Assembly (NCBI GenBank): GCA_023213395.1
Contig: CM041465.1
Span: 181,853,741 to 181,917,740 of the forward strand
DNA: 64,000 bases
DNA from: Cycas panzhihuaensis
Taxonomy: Eukaryota; Cycadophyta
Direction of reading: 5' to 3'
The position numbers were made by a program, and so were the translations under genes. Each line of letters starts with the position of its first letter. Position 1 is the stretch's first letter. Shown piece by piece: positions 34,968 to 47,270 of the stretch. Under the pieces are notes generated by a model, which was not told where the DNA came from, did not search any database, and was given only the letters and a program-made list of their open reading frames with translations.

Positions 34968-35990
34968 ATGGCGTTAATGCCAGGGACAACTACATATGTT
35001 CCAATTCCAGTGTTAATCGGCTCAAACTATGCCAACTAGAGGAATTACATATTCCATCAGCTTAAACAACAAAAAATATGGCAATATGTGACAGATAAAT
35101 TTAAAAAACTAAAAGAAGAAACTACAAAAAGTTATATGGTATATCTGATGAATTCAGATGCAGCCTTAGGCACCATATTAAACTCACTTTCACCAAAAAT
35201 CAATCAACAGTTTTCTGAAACAGACGACTTGGCCATTGTCTGAAAAACTTTACAAAATAAATATGATAAAGTTGATACATATCAAGTGGTTATCCTAGAA
35301 CAACAATTGTATAACCTTACTTTTGATGATATTTCTAATGTTGAGGATTTTTTATGTAAAATTTAATTAATTAATAAAAATCTAGGAAACTGTATCAAAT
35401 CTAAAACTAAAGAATGTGATACTAAAAAAAATAATCACGCATGTTAAAGATGACGATACACTCGTACGTCTTGCAGTAAATAAGTTACCAAAAAAATTTA
35501 ATTTCTTCAAAACTGACAGACAACAAGCTGGCAACCCTCTTATAACATTCAATTAGTTGACAAATCAGCTAATCAAAAATCAAACAATATTAATTCAAAC
35601 AAGCATCTTAAAAGATCCTTAACAAGCTTTATTTTCTAAAACTAAGCCACAAATTAAAAACAAATAACAGAATAATTTTCATAGTAATCCAAAATTTTAG
35701 AAACCTCATAGAGGTTCATAATCCAATTCTCAAAATAATATTAAGTATTTTGGTCCATCTAAATACTAGAGTACTTCTAATCAGTCCTTTCATAATAAGA
35801 ACAATATAACTCCTTCTTAGAACACTAGTTGTGCCTAATGTTATAAAAAATGCCACACTATTAATGTTTGTAGAAGTATAATAGCTTCAGAAGCATGGAA
35901 AGCTTCCAAGGGATTACAAAATTGACTTTAATCCTGACCTCAAACTTGATAACAAATTCATAATTGTTCTTTAACGATAATAACTTCTAC
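34968..35990 (+). pseudogene. Copia element 2 gag
   Basis: The ATG at 34968 gives MALMPGTTTYVPIPVLIGSN, parallel to element 1. The copia Gag opening G-S-N-Y-A-N follows, with the expected Trp codon changed to a stop. Later blocks include SYMVYLMNSDAALGTILNSL and a basic Asn- and Gln-rich C-terminus. Stops are again mostly at expected Gln or Trp codons. Confidence 0.77.
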
Positions 35991-36009
35991 GTTTGTTGCC
36001 CCTACAAAT

Positions 36010-39000
36010 CAACCACAATAGATCCTTGACTCTGATACATCCCATCATATGATAGAACACCAAAAAAATTTATCTACTTATCAATCTAAATTAAACTATA
36101 AAGAAGAGATTTCTTTTGGAAGTAGAACTCAACTAAAAGTCAAAGGATCATGTGATGTTACTTTAAAAGATGGTTCAATCAAGGACGTTTTTCACTTACC
36201 TAGTTTGTTACCAAACCTACTTTTTATCTATCAAATCTGCCAGAAAGACCTTGTTGTCAAATTCTAGAAAGATAAATTTATCATTAAGGAACCATTAAAC
36301 AAATTTAATTATATTGCCTTAGGACACATTAATCATAAAGACAGTCCAGATAGTTTAACAAGTCTACAAAATAACAAAACAAAATCTTTTAGTGCCTTTA
36401 TTACTAAATCTGACTCAGTCAATAAACTTTGGAATGCATGATTTGGCCATACAAGTTATGGCAAACTGCAATATCTAAAAAAGCATGAAATGGTTCATGG
36501 TCTTCCACCCTTAAACATTGTTTATAGTGTTTGCGAAGCTTGTGTAACAGGTAAGCAACACATGGACCTGTTTCCATATAAAACTCAATTCAGAGCAACA
36601 ATTCCACTTGAACTTGTTCACTCTGATATATGTGGACCATTTCATGTAATGTCATACTCTAGTTCTCGCTATTTTGTTATATTTATTGATGATTATTCAA
36701 GAAAATGTTGGGTTTACATGCTTAAAATACATAGTCAAGTGTTTGACATTTTCGTTGAATACAAAATACTAGTTGAAAATAAATCAAATTCAAAAATAAA
36801 AAAATTTTGATCCAATAATACAAAGGAATATTTAAGTGGCAAATTCACTTCTTTCTGTAAATCACATGGAATTCAGTTCTAGTATTTAGTTGCATACATT
36901 CCTTATCAAAACACTGTTATTGAATGCAAAAACTGTACTCTTATTGAGATGACTAATTACATATTACATACAAGGAATCTTGACCTAAAGTTATGGGTAG
37001 AAGTAATTAACCATTCCAACTATCTTCTAAATTGTCCACTAAGTAAATGTCTACAAAATATTACTCCAGAACAAAAATGGTCTGGATGAAAACCTTCAGT
37101 CAATCATTTATGAATTTTTGGAAGTATTGCGTGGGGACATATCCCTAAAGAAAAATGCAAGAAACTAGATCCTAAGAGTCAAAAATACATCTTTGTTGGA
37201 TACAGTAAAGAAAGTAAAGTTTATAGACTCCTAGATCTAGTCACGCATCAAATTTTAATTTTGCATGACATAATATTTGATGAAGAAGGATCTTCTTCAA
37301 CATCTACTTATGTAGAACTTTCCGTTGAAAATTTGTTAACCAACACTTATTTGGTTGACTCCTCTAACAAATAAGCTGATCCAGAAGTTATAGAATCCTT
37401 ATTAACTCAAGTCTAAAATTAGACTCTTTTTGAATATAATGAAATAGATTCCTCTTCTCAAATTAGATCTATAAATCAACCTATACCTTCAGAAATAGTT
37501 ACTAACAAGCAACCTGTTTAGACAACGAAAATACTTGCTGATGCTGGATCTGATGTAGGTAATATTTCAGATACTAGATAAACTCGTGTCCAAAAATTAC
37601 ATGCTAACTTTACCTTAATGGTAAAAATAATGGACAATAATGATCCTAGAATATTTAAATAAGCTATAAACAATCATGTATGGCAGGATGCTATGTAAAC
37701 TGAATTTGATGCTTTAATTAAAAATTCAACTTGGGATCTCATTCCTCTCCCTCTTGGGAAAAATATAGTTGACTGTAAATGAGTCTATAGAACAAAATAT
37801 AACTCAACAAGTGTAGTTAAAAAATATAAAGCTCGCCTAGTCACAAAAGGATTTTCACAAATAGATGGCATATATTATAACAAAACCTTTGCCCTTGTTA
37901 CAAAGATGAATACGATTAAAACAATTATTGCTCTCGCAACCAAATTTAGGTGGGAAATCCTTCAAATAGATATTAAGAGTGCTTTTTTGAATGGTGATCT
38001 CAAAGAAGAGATCTACATGTCTCAACCACCTAGCTTTATTAAAAATCCTAATTTAGTTTGTAAACTTAAAAAATGTATTTATGGTTTAAAACACACTCCT
38101 TGAGCTTGGTATACTAAAGTAGATGATTATTTAATTCACATTAGATACACTAGATGTATTAGTGATCCAAATATTTATTTCAAACGTGAAAATGAAAATA
38201 TTACTATTCTAATCCTCTATGTTGATGACATTATCATTATTGGATCATTAACTAATAGCATTCATCATTTAAAAACTACTTTAACGAATAAATTTGAAAT
38301 GACTGATTTAGGTCTACTACATTACTTTCTTGATTTACAAATTTATTAACATGATTCAAAAATAACTATATCTCAATCTAAGTATATTTTAAACTTAATT
38401 CAGTGGTTTAACATGGAAAATGCTAAACATGTATCTAATCCATTACAATTAGGAGTAAAACTATCTACTGATTGTTCATCATCTTTATGTGACCCTACAT
38501 TATATAGACAACTAATTGGTAGTCTTGTTTATTTAACTTATACCCACCCTGACATTTCCTATGCTGTCGTTTTATGTTTACGTTATATGCAACAACCATA
38601 TGAATCTCATTGAAAAGCTGCTAAACGTATCTTATGATATCTAAAGCATACTATTTTTTATGATTTAACTTATAATTTTTGTAATAAACCTCTAACTTTA
38701 ACTGGATATATTGATTTATATTGGGAAGGTGATATAAATGATCGAAAATCTACATTAGGTTATGTATTTTTTATAGATTCCTCACCTATTACTTGGTCTA
38801 GTAAGAAAATGCAAGCACTAGCTTTATCAATGATTGAAGCTTAATATCGCGTACTTGTTAAATCCAATAAAGAAGCACTTTGGCTCAAATCTCTACTAAA
38901 TGAAATTGGTCTGTCTTTAAACTCTTCTATTGAACTTAAAGTTGATAATCAAGGTGCAATTGCTATTGCTACAAATCTAGTTTCGCATGCTAAGACTAAA

Positions 39001-39175
39001 CATATAGAATTACATCAACATTTTATTCGTAATCTTATTACTGATAATCTTGTTTCCTTATCTTATTGTCCAATAGATCTACAGTTTGCTAACATACTTA
39101 TAAAGTCTTTAACTAAAGTAAAGTTTCTAAATCTCCGAGATCTGTTATAGATAAAAGAAGTCTCCATCAAAGGGG
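36010..39175 (+). pseudogene. Copia element 2 pol (PR-INT-RT-RNase H)
   Basis: The protease remnant is near 36020 (family ILDSGASHH, here ILDSDTSHH). The open stretch 36049-36267 covers the end of the protease. The integrase is best seen at 36490-36810, with CEACVTGKQH, IPLELVHSDICGPFHV and YFVIFIDDYSRKCWVY. The reverse transcriptase includes WDLIPLPLGKNIVDCK near 37735, the open stretch 37906-38103 (LQIDIKSAFLNGDLKEEIYM), and an intact active-site motif ILYVDDIII near 38215. RNase H follows from 38413 to about 39130, ending near SYCPIDLQ. A TGA at about 38101 stands at the Arg of the KQAPRAW motif, the same codon hit in element 1. Confidence 0.92.
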
Positions 39176-39221
39176 AATCACCGTGATGAAGACCTTCTTT
39201 TTCTATAGTATAAAAGTTATC

Positions 39222-39233
39222 ATTAAAGGGGGA
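39222..39233 (+). other. Polypurine tract of element 2
   Basis: ATTAAAGGGGGA directly precedes the 3' LTR and is identical to that of element 1. Confidence 0.9.
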
Positions 39234-39676
39234 TGTTAAGAGTATTAATATAACTTTTATGTTAGTCTTAAGTTCTTTTTATGTCACATGTTTAAATTAG
39301 TATTTAAGTCATTCTTATGTTTAACTTTAGAGTTTATTTTAATCTTATGTGAAAGGTGGTTGAAATGTACAACTGCATTTCAATGAACCTTTCTTCATAT
39401 TAATTCTTTTTCTAGATTCAAGGAGGTGGTTCTAAGAATCTAAGAGGGCTGTCTAAAAGCCTTTTCCAAGGCTGGTTTGGTGTGTAGGTGGTTTCAGTAT
39501 ATGGTATTATGTTGATCACTATTCTTAATAAAAATACAACTTTAGGAGGTGCTTTTTCTTCCCTAGAAGGGGTTTTCCACCTGTTAATCTGGTGTATATG
39601 TGTAATGTCATTTGTTACCTATAATTTATTATTTATGTGATCCTATGGTGACATTGTGCATGTGCCCATTTCTATA
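39234..39676 (+). repeat. 3' LTR of copia element 2
   Basis: Opens TGTTAAGAGTATTAA and ends TTTCTATA, with the terminal CA changed to TA. It is otherwise close to 32362-32804. Confidence 0.9.
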
Positions 39677-39880
39677 AAAATAAAAAGAAAAAAGTTATAA
39701 AAGTTTATTAACCCCCTTTAGTGATAAGCTAAAGGTCACATAGTAATTGAGTAGGATAAGGGGCTGAGGTGAAAAGAGATTTAGGATTTTGAAACCTTGT
39801 ATTTCAAATTATTATACAATAAATTTTAATAATTTTTTTTTAAAACTTTATAAAACAAAAAAATTCAAAAAAAAGACATT
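39677..39880 (-). other. Conserved pre-gag segment of copy B, part 2
   Basis: Resumes after element 2. TAAGCTAAAGGTCACATAG near 39726 corresponds to the reverse complement of copy C near 59625-59645. Confidence 0.72.
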
Positions 39881-41460
39881 CAAAAAAATTTTAAACTGCA
39901 CGTCTACCTACCTCTATCACCGCTGCACACACCATTACTCGTAGACCTACACGGGGCCTGTCACCGACAGCGATTCCACCATCCTCACCGTGTGAGATGC
40001 AAAGAGCATGCTGAGGGGAAAAAATAGATAGCTGAGAGGTCACAGACGTCAAGAAGAAGAGTTGCGCCAGTAAGGATGAGAGGAAGCACCGCAAGCAAAT
40101 CGTCCAAGAAGCCGTTGGTATGACCCCTATGAAGGATTCACCTCAGAAGTCTGGAAAGTTTTGAATCTTTTAAATCTGAAGGAAGTTAGGATGAGGGAGG
40201 AGAGAAAATCTGAGAAAGGATGCAAGGAAGTCATATCTCCACTAAATCACACAGTAGAGGACATAAATGACCAAGCTCCAATCTGTTTGGCTTTGGTTTG
40301 TTTATCTGATTGATTAGCGATGGCTCCAAGAAGAGAGAAAGCACAATACTCCTTTCAAATTTCATAGGGAACTTATGCAGAGACTTATTTTGTAGCAACA
40401 GTCACTGTAGATCTTCAGATTCCACCATAGGGGCTAGAAATTTCTGATTCTCTGACTATTGGAAACTTAGATATAGTTTCCAATATGTTGAAAGTAGATA
40501 GTACAGGCAGCCTACTAGAAATAAAGCAAAATATCTAGAGTCTAGGATTTGATGATGCTTTAGGTGGTGAGAAAGTTGTAGTATATGAATCAAGAGGCAA
40601 TTCTATTTAGGAAAGACCAAAGATCATTTTGGATAGGTTGTTTGGAAAGGGCATTTGTTGGCTTTGATAAGAATAGCTTAAAAAAGGCAGTTGTGCATAT
40701 GGAAGTATGCAATCCAACTGATATGTTTATTTGGATAAAGATATGAAATTTTTATTTTTATGTTCTGAGAAATGCATGTGAACTAAGCAATGGGTCATAC
40801 ACCATATTTATGGCTTGGAGTAATGGTGTTGTATGTCATATGTTATTGTGATCATGCTATTATGTTGTAATGATAAAAAATATTAATTCATCTTCAATAA
40901 TTTCATAATACTCTTTTATTTTCTTTTAGTCTTTGAAGGCACAAAGGTTTCTATAATATACAACAAATATCATAAAAAGAGTTTGCTTGAGAATTTTTTT
41001 TTCGGATGAGGCATAGATGACCCTTGTACATCAAAAGTTTATGGTTGCTAAATGTCTTACAACTGATGTGAAACTTCAGCAATCCAAAGAGTTTCTTGAA
41101 TCCTTCAAACTTGGCAACTACTTTATGTTTTTTTTGTTTCTACTCTTTGTTTATCTTCCATGTGCTTAATAGCTTGGTTAGTGGACTTCCCTCTATTTCT
41201 TATGGACTCTCTAACCAGAGAATCTATGCTATTCAATCAAGCTGAAGATTGATACTCTAGTAGCTTGTTTATACCAATGTAAAAGATGGATTTCAAATAG
41301 AAATAATAGATTTTTTGATATTGGAGATGTACACATGTATACTGAGGATGTTTTAGTTTCAAATGAAGAAGATAGCTATTTTTATATTTTCAACCTTACA
41401 GCAGGTTGCAAAAGAGAGATCTAGCTCATCAAATCTCACCACCACATAGGCTCTCAAGGC
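39880..41460 (+). other. Cargo block of copy B with unidentified coding-like stretch
   Basis: 39880-40300 is GC-richer than its surroundings. From the ATG at about 40320 a plus-strand frame reads MAPRREKAQYSFQIS, then T-Y-F-V-A-T-V-T-V-D-L-Q-I-P-P, SDSLTIGNLDIVSNMLKVDS and SLGFDDALGGEKVVVYESRG. About 110 codons carry only a few stops, looking like a decayed protein fragment I do not recognise. After an AT-rich stretch ending TTTTATTTTCTTTTAG at about 40937, which resembles a plant 3' splice site, another coding-like stretch near 41025-41120 reads MTLVHQKFMVAKCLTTDVKL. The direction is antisense to copy B. Captured genomic DNA with an intron is a possible explanation. Confidence 0.5.
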
Positions 41461-41879
41461 CTATATGCAAATGGATCAACTCAAAGAAAAATGATAATGA
41501 TGATTTTAAGCTTCCAAAATAACCAAGAGTCTTAAAAATATTTATGTGTATATGTATTCAATATTTAACTATATAAGGATTGTAATATAAAACTATAAAA
41601 TTTTTAAATATTTGAAGAAAGTAGATCAAAAAAAATATTGATGCTAAGTGCCTTTGAGTATTTTTGTTCTGTTTGTTATTTTTTTTTTTTTGGTGATTCA
41701 ATGCACCATAAATGAACCAGAGAATTTTCAAATATATTGAAGAAAATATATGCATATATGTTTGTATCTGAAGTATTTTCAAATATGTTATAGATATATT
41801 AGAAATATATGTTTAAATCTGAAAAAGAAATAAGAAGAACCTAGAAACGTAGTTGTAGCAGACTTGCAGAGATGAGATT

Positions 41880-42770
41880 TACTGTATATGCTTCTCTAAA
41901 AGGTTGAATATGCCCCAAAAATTGTAGATCTATAAATACTTAAAAATATGGTCAAATATGTGATGAAAAAATATAGATCTAAAAGAAATATAGCAGATAA
42001 ACCAAATGTTATAAATCTAAAATAAATTTACCAGAAAATATTGAAATAATTGTTAAAATACGAAATATAATAGATCTAAAACAAATATAGTAGAAAATAG
42101 TAAAATATTTAGTAAAATACGTAGGTCTGAAAAAAATATAACTTAGATCTAGAGAAAAATTTAGCAAATCTAAAGTAAAATATGCCAGATCTAAGAAAAC
42201 TATGGTAGGTCTTGAATTAAACTTTGATAACTATTACATGTAGCTGAAATCCTTCACAAATCTGAGAAAATATTAGATAAATAGACAAAAATATTCTTGA
42301 CAATAGTCAAATATATGATAAGATGTGCATATCTAAAAATATATAACTTAAATCTAAAATAAAACTTTGAAAGAAAATGTAGCTTATAGCTGAAATCCTG
42401 CGTAGATCTAGAAAAATATTAGATAAGTAGACAAGAATTTGCTAAAAATGATGAAATATATAATAAAATATATAGATCTTGAAGAAATATACCTCAAATC
42501 TAAGAAAAAAACTTGAATAAATGTAGCTTACTACTGATCTCCTTCATAAATCTGAAGAAATTTAAAATATCTTTGTTGTTTCACAAATATAACTTAAGAA
42601 TATGCAAATATCTAATAAAAAATATAAAAATCTGCTGAAAAAAACTTGTAGAAAATAAATGTAACTAGTATTTTCTTTGTTGTGAGTAAATCTGCCTCAA
42701 AATGCTAGTAGATCTCCTTTCATCTTCACAAAAACTTCAACAGGCCAACAATCATTGGCTCTGATACCAA
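41880..42770 (-). repeat. AGATCT-rich leader array of copy B
   Basis: Diverged repeats of about 140 bases carry TAGCT(TA)GCTGAAAT, AGATCT, ATATTAGATAAGTAGACAA and ATATATAAGAT-like blocks. TAGCTGAAAT-type starts lie near 42241, 42388 and 42524. The same kind of array follows the primer sites of copies A and C. Confidence 0.75.
42757..42769 (-). other. Primer binding site of copy B
   Basis: On the minus strand TTTGGTATCAGAGCC follows the LTR end TCCAACA. It matches the initiator tRNA-Met site exactly over TGGTATCAGAGC. Confidence 0.9.
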
Positions 42771-42771
42771 A

Positions 42772-43210
42772 TGTTGGAAAATAATAGAGCAAAACTAAGC
42801 TCTGATACCAAATAAAGGAAATAATATGCAGGAGAATAGGGTAGAATATGAATCTAATAATCAAAACTCAATAGATCAATGCTGTATAGTAGTATAAACA
42901 TGAATCCTTTATATATTTAATCCATTGTGAGAAGAGAGACCTTTACAAATTTCCTAATATGGGAGGTGTCTAAAGACACTAGGGTTGTACACCCCTCAAT
43001 ATTTATAATTTTAGGGGAGGAGGTAAACTCCTCAACCCTTGAAATATAAATTATAATAAAATAATACAAACTTAACTTAAAGTAAACTTAATTCAAATTA
43101 GCATTAACTTACTTACACATGTTGAGCACCCACATGTGTAAATTAAGGAAGATGAGGTGAGCTCCCCTGGTTAGAAGGCGGGAGTGGAGTGATGACTATT
43201 AACTCCAATA
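42772..43210 (-). repeat. 5' LTR of copy B, with embedded primer-like site
   Basis: Pairs with 29614-30062. On the element strand its last 40 bases or so read TTTGGTATCAGAGCTTAG...TTTTCCAACA, so a complete primer-site motif lies inside the LTR in addition to the true site just after it. Confidence 0.88.
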
Positions 43211-43214
43211 CTAT

Positions 43215-46200
43215 TTAGGAAGACTCTAAGTTTATTTTTGAATTTGATAAACTTTATCATTAAGTACCTTTGTAAATATATATACCACATATTCTTCAGT
43301 GTTGTAATAGACTAATTCAAGTTCACCTTACTATACCAACTTCCTAATGAAGTGATGTTGTATTTCAATGTGCTTTATCCTACCATAAAACACTTGATTC
43401 CTAGTCATTTGAATGGTGCTTTAATTATCATAAAACAACTAAGTAAGACCAAACTATTCTTCTTGTAAATCCTAAAGTAATCTTCTAATCCAAATTGTCT
43501 CACGTGCTCTTGCTATAGCTACTTCATACTATGCTCTTACAGTAGATAGAGATATTATAACTTGTTTATTTGAACTGCATGCTACTACTATTAAACCCTA
43601 ATTGAATGTGTAACCTAAGGTAGATTTCCTATCATCTGTATAACCTACCTAGTCTAAGTTTATATAGCCAATCAACTTGTAATCCCCTAATGACCTATAA
43701 TATAATCCATAATTAATAGTACCTTTAAGATAGCTGAGAATCCTTTTGACTACTTGTCAATGTTTTACCTTAGGCTCATACATAAATCTAGAAATCATAC
43801 GGATTATATACATGATGCCTAGTCAAGTTAAAATTAAGTAAATTAGACTCCTAATCAACTACCTATAAAGTGTAAGATCAATTAATTTTAATTCCTAAAA
43901 AATGGATAATTTTAACCTAACCTCTACTAGTGTTGCAAGTGGTTTGTAACTACTCATGTTAAACTTATGCAACATATCTAATGTGTATTTCTTTTGAAAA
44001 ATAAATATCCCCTTTTCATCTTGCCAAATTTTAGTGTCTAAGATGTAATGCATTAGTCCTAAGTCTATCATCTCAAATTCTTTACACATATCTTTCTTAA
44101 ATCTTTTAGATGAGTGATTACTATTTCTAATATATATCAGGTCATTAACATATATACCTATAATTAGTATTGAGTTTCCTTCCAATTTGATGCATAAGTT
44201 GGAATTTGATTGGCTTCTTTAGAATCATTTAGTCTTGAAATATTTATCAATCCTAGAGTACCAAGCTTCAGATACTTTCTTGATCCATACAAGGATTTTT
44301 TAGAGTTTGTAGACCTTGTCTTCTTTTCCTTTCACTTCAAACCCTTTAGGTTGTTGGACATAGATTTCTTCATCCATATATCTATTCAAGAAGGTACTTT
44401 TTATATCCATTTGATGTACTATCTAACCTTGTTGTATAGCTAAGGCCATGATTAACCTGATTATTTCTAGCCTTACAACTAGTACAAATATCTTATTATA
44501 ATCTATACCCGTAATTTAAGTATATCCCTTTACAACTAACCTTACCTCATATTTATCAAGGAACCTATTTAATTTATACTTAGTCTTATAGATCCATGTA
44601 GTCTTAATGGCATTCTTGCTAGGTGGTAAATCTACTAACTCCCATGTGTCATTTTTCACTAAGGAATTATACTCCTCTTTTATTATTTTCTTTTATTAAT
44701 CTTGATTGTTTACCTCTTTAAAGTTGTGAGGCTCATTAGACTCTATAACTTGAGTCATAAGTGTAGAATTCACTCTTTAAGATCTTGTAGTCCTCTCAAA
44801 GTTAGTGTCTAAAATATTTAAAAGGTCATAAGCCCTTTGTACCTATTTTGGGACTCTTTGATTTGAAGTAGAGGGTCTTTCTTTATTTGTATTAGGTACA
44901 TTTCTATCCTTAGAGTTTGATCCTATTTTAACTATGATATTTTTACCCTTATATTTTTCAATAATTTCTTCTTGATAAAATTCATCTTCCTTAAAGATGA
45001 CATCTCTACTTATAATAATCCTCTTTCCTTTTAGATCTAAAAGAGTTACTATATCTTATAAGGATATATTTGATGTTTTTATCATTTTACTTTACTATCC
45101 TTTGATCTAGGACATGTGCATAAGCTATGGACCTACAAACTCTTAAGTGTTTGATGCTTGGTTTATAATCTATTTAAGCTTCTTCTAGTATAACCCACCT
45201 TACTACTTTGGTGGTATACTTGTTCAACAAGTAAACAACTATGTGTATAACTTCTGCCTAATATTCATTTCCCAAATGCTTGTCCTTAAGCATACTTCTT
45301 ATCATTTCAACAATTATCTTATTTTTTCTTTTAGTAACCCCATTTTATTAAGGGGTGTAGGGATTTGTGAGTTATTTTTATATTCTAAAATACCTATAGT
45401 GATCTTTAAATTTCTTTGAAATAAATTCTCCCCTATTGTCTAATCTTATGGCTAAAATTCTAAGTCCACTTTGTCTTTCCACTGTACTTCTAAAATCAAT
45501 GAAATATTAAAGTGCATCTAACTTAAACTTGAGAAAATAGACTTTAGTCATCCATGTAAAATTATCAATAAATGTTATAAAAAACTTAGCTCCTTTAAGT
45601 GAGTGCACATCGATTGACCCACATAAATCTATATATACTAATTGAAGAGGTCCATTAGCTCTGTAAATTTCATTAGGGAATCTTTTACTTTGTTATTTTC
45701 TAAGTACACATCCTTCATACATTTTCTTACTATGTTTAATAGTTGGTAGTCCAATCACCATATCCATTTTCTTTATTAAGGGAAAACTAATATAATTTAT
45801 ATGGCCAAGTCTTTTATGTTATATTTCATCGTCTTCATTGATTAAAGCCTTTAAGGCATAAAAATCTATTGGGGGTATGATTAGTATAAATAATTGATCA
45901 CTAGTCATTTGTCCTTTAGTTACTATTACTCTGTTTCTTAATTTATCTTGGATGGTACATTCCCCATTATCAAAGATTATCTTATACTTTGCTCCATCAT
46001 TTGTCCCACTAATAACAAATTTTTCTTAAGTGTTGGGACATAAAGCACATCATTAATACACCTTATTTCTCTAAAATTAATTTGTATGGAGACATTCCCT
46101 TTACCAACTATTGTTTGAGTGGTGTTATTACCAAATATAATATTGCTTCTCTTAGTATTGTCCAATTCTTTAAACCACTCTTCTCTATGAGTCATGTGTA

Positions 46201-46400
46201 TAGAATAACCTGAATCTATATACTAACTATCCTCTTATTTATTTACTATTAAGCTTGATAGAAGTAATCTTCCATCTTGCCTTTCTTCAATAACTATATT
46301 AGAAGTTCCTCTATATAAATTAGATTTTTTTGTAAAGCAATTTTCTTCTAAGTACCTATTTTTATAGCAATAGGAACATTAGATTGTTCCTTTACCCTCT
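43215..46400 (-). pseudogene. Copia element 4 pol (PR-INT-RT-RNase H)
   Basis: Read on the minus strand. The protease region is open at 46195-45977 (V-L-Y-V-P-T-L-K-K-N-L-L and VGKGNVSI). The integrase covers about 45700-45300, with YIDLCGSIDVHSLKGAKFFI, FIDNFTWMTKVYF and LDNRGEFISKKF. The RT covers about 44880-43900; its end is open at 44185-43895 with IGIYVNDLIYI (YVDD changed to YVND), DLGLMHYILD and IFIFQKKYTLDML. RNase H runs to 43215 with YTDDRKSTLGYTF, IKHIEIQHHFI and a terminal stop. The gene ends directly before the copy B insertion. Many in-frame stops are present. Confidence 0.9.
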
Positions 46401-47270
46401 AGACTTCTTCCTCTTTATCTTTGGTTTCTACCCCTAGGACTTTGACCTCTACCTCTTCCTTGAGGTATAAAATTTTGTCCTTAGCCTTGATTGAATTAGT
46501 CTTTAAAATATCTTTATCCTTGGAACTAATTTTGTCCTTAATGAAAGTGACTTAGACCTTATCCTTGATCTTAATGATAACCTTATCCTTGATAATTTTG
46601 ACCTTGTATTTGAAATTGATTTTGATTTCTAATTTATTGACCCCTTCCTCTAAGGGATTATCCTCTACCTTTATAACTTTGACCTTGAAATGTAGGTTTA
46701 ATTTTTGCCTTTGTGGTAAATACATACTCAAGAAACTTACTTTTGCTCTTTTTCTCTTCTATAGCTAGTGACATTGTACTTAATTGATCTATCTTAAAGG
46801 ACCTTGGGCTTTTAGAGACCTCAATACTTATGGTAACCATCCTAAATAGTTTGATGTCATTTATACATCTCAAGATATTCTCAACTACTCTTTGATCACT
46901 TATTACTTCTTCTATGTTCCTCATTTGATTGACTAGGTCTTGGATTTTATAATGAAATTATTTATACATTTATTATTATTTATTTTTAAGTTCTCAAACT
47001 TGTCTTTAAAGTCTAAAGTTTTGATACTATTACCCCTTTATAAGTAGTCTTTTGTCCTATGCTTTTTTTGATGTAGATGCTTTTCTTACCCTTGGAAATA
47101 TATGGTCCTCAAATTATAAAAGATAAATACCAAAGCTATGTTATCTTATTTCTTATTTTCCTTTAAGATCTTCTTTTCGTCTTTGGTAGTATTTGTAGCA
47201 AGCGCTCCACAACATGTTTCAATTAGTTTCCACATATCAATAGATATAAAAATATACTTCATTCATCTAC
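46400..47270 (-). pseudogene. Copia element 4 gag
   Basis: The minus-strand translation from about 47270 shows a copia Gag. It has MWKLIETCCGAL and a Lys-rich stretch KDEKKILKENKK near the start, FKDKFENLK near 46975, then MRNIEEVISDQRVVENILRC at 46924 and SRSFK-like plus IDQLSTMSLAIEE text. A Gly/Arg- and Asn-rich C-terminus follows (46620-46400), with a zinc-knuckle region near 46395-46340 where C-x2-C is only partly visible. The order matches the UBN2/retrotran Gag family. Confidence 0.83.

Larger units (their letters stand above)
32362..39676 (+). mobile_element. Copia element 2, full length, inside copy B
   Basis: LTRs are at 32362-32804 and 39234-39676, opening TGTTAGGAGTATTAA and TGTTAAGAGTATTAA. 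The flanks are A-rich (AAAAA and AAAAT), so a target duplication is likely but weakly informative. The insertion point is confirmed by copy C, whose reverse complement near 59650-59760 runs continuously across the sequences that flank element 2 here. The PBS is TGGTATTAGAGC, the PPT is ATTAAAGGGGGA, and the order is gag, protease, integrase, RT, RNase H. It is the same family as element 1 but a different subfamily. Confidence 0.92.
29614..43210 (-). mobile_element. Copy B: gag-only LTR element, interrupted by element 2
   Basis: LTRs lie at 29614-30062 and 42772-43210, with TGTTGGA and TCCAACA ends. The flanks TTATT (29609-29613) and CTATT (43211-43215) are a probable target duplication. Inside, in element order on the minus strand, are a primer site, an AGATCT-type array (about 42770-41880), cargo (41460-39880), a conserved pre-gag segment split by element 2, gag at 30802-30075 and PPT. 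It lacks pol and matches copies A and C in plan. The LTR is longer than in A and C because a primer-site-containing segment has been added at its end. Confidence 0.87.

Noticed and set aside
39891-40094. 67-codon minus-strand ORF in copy B cargo
   Set aside because: Short, hydrophobic start with no recognisable family. It lies opposite to the coding-like direction of the neighbouring cargo, so I do not call it a gene.
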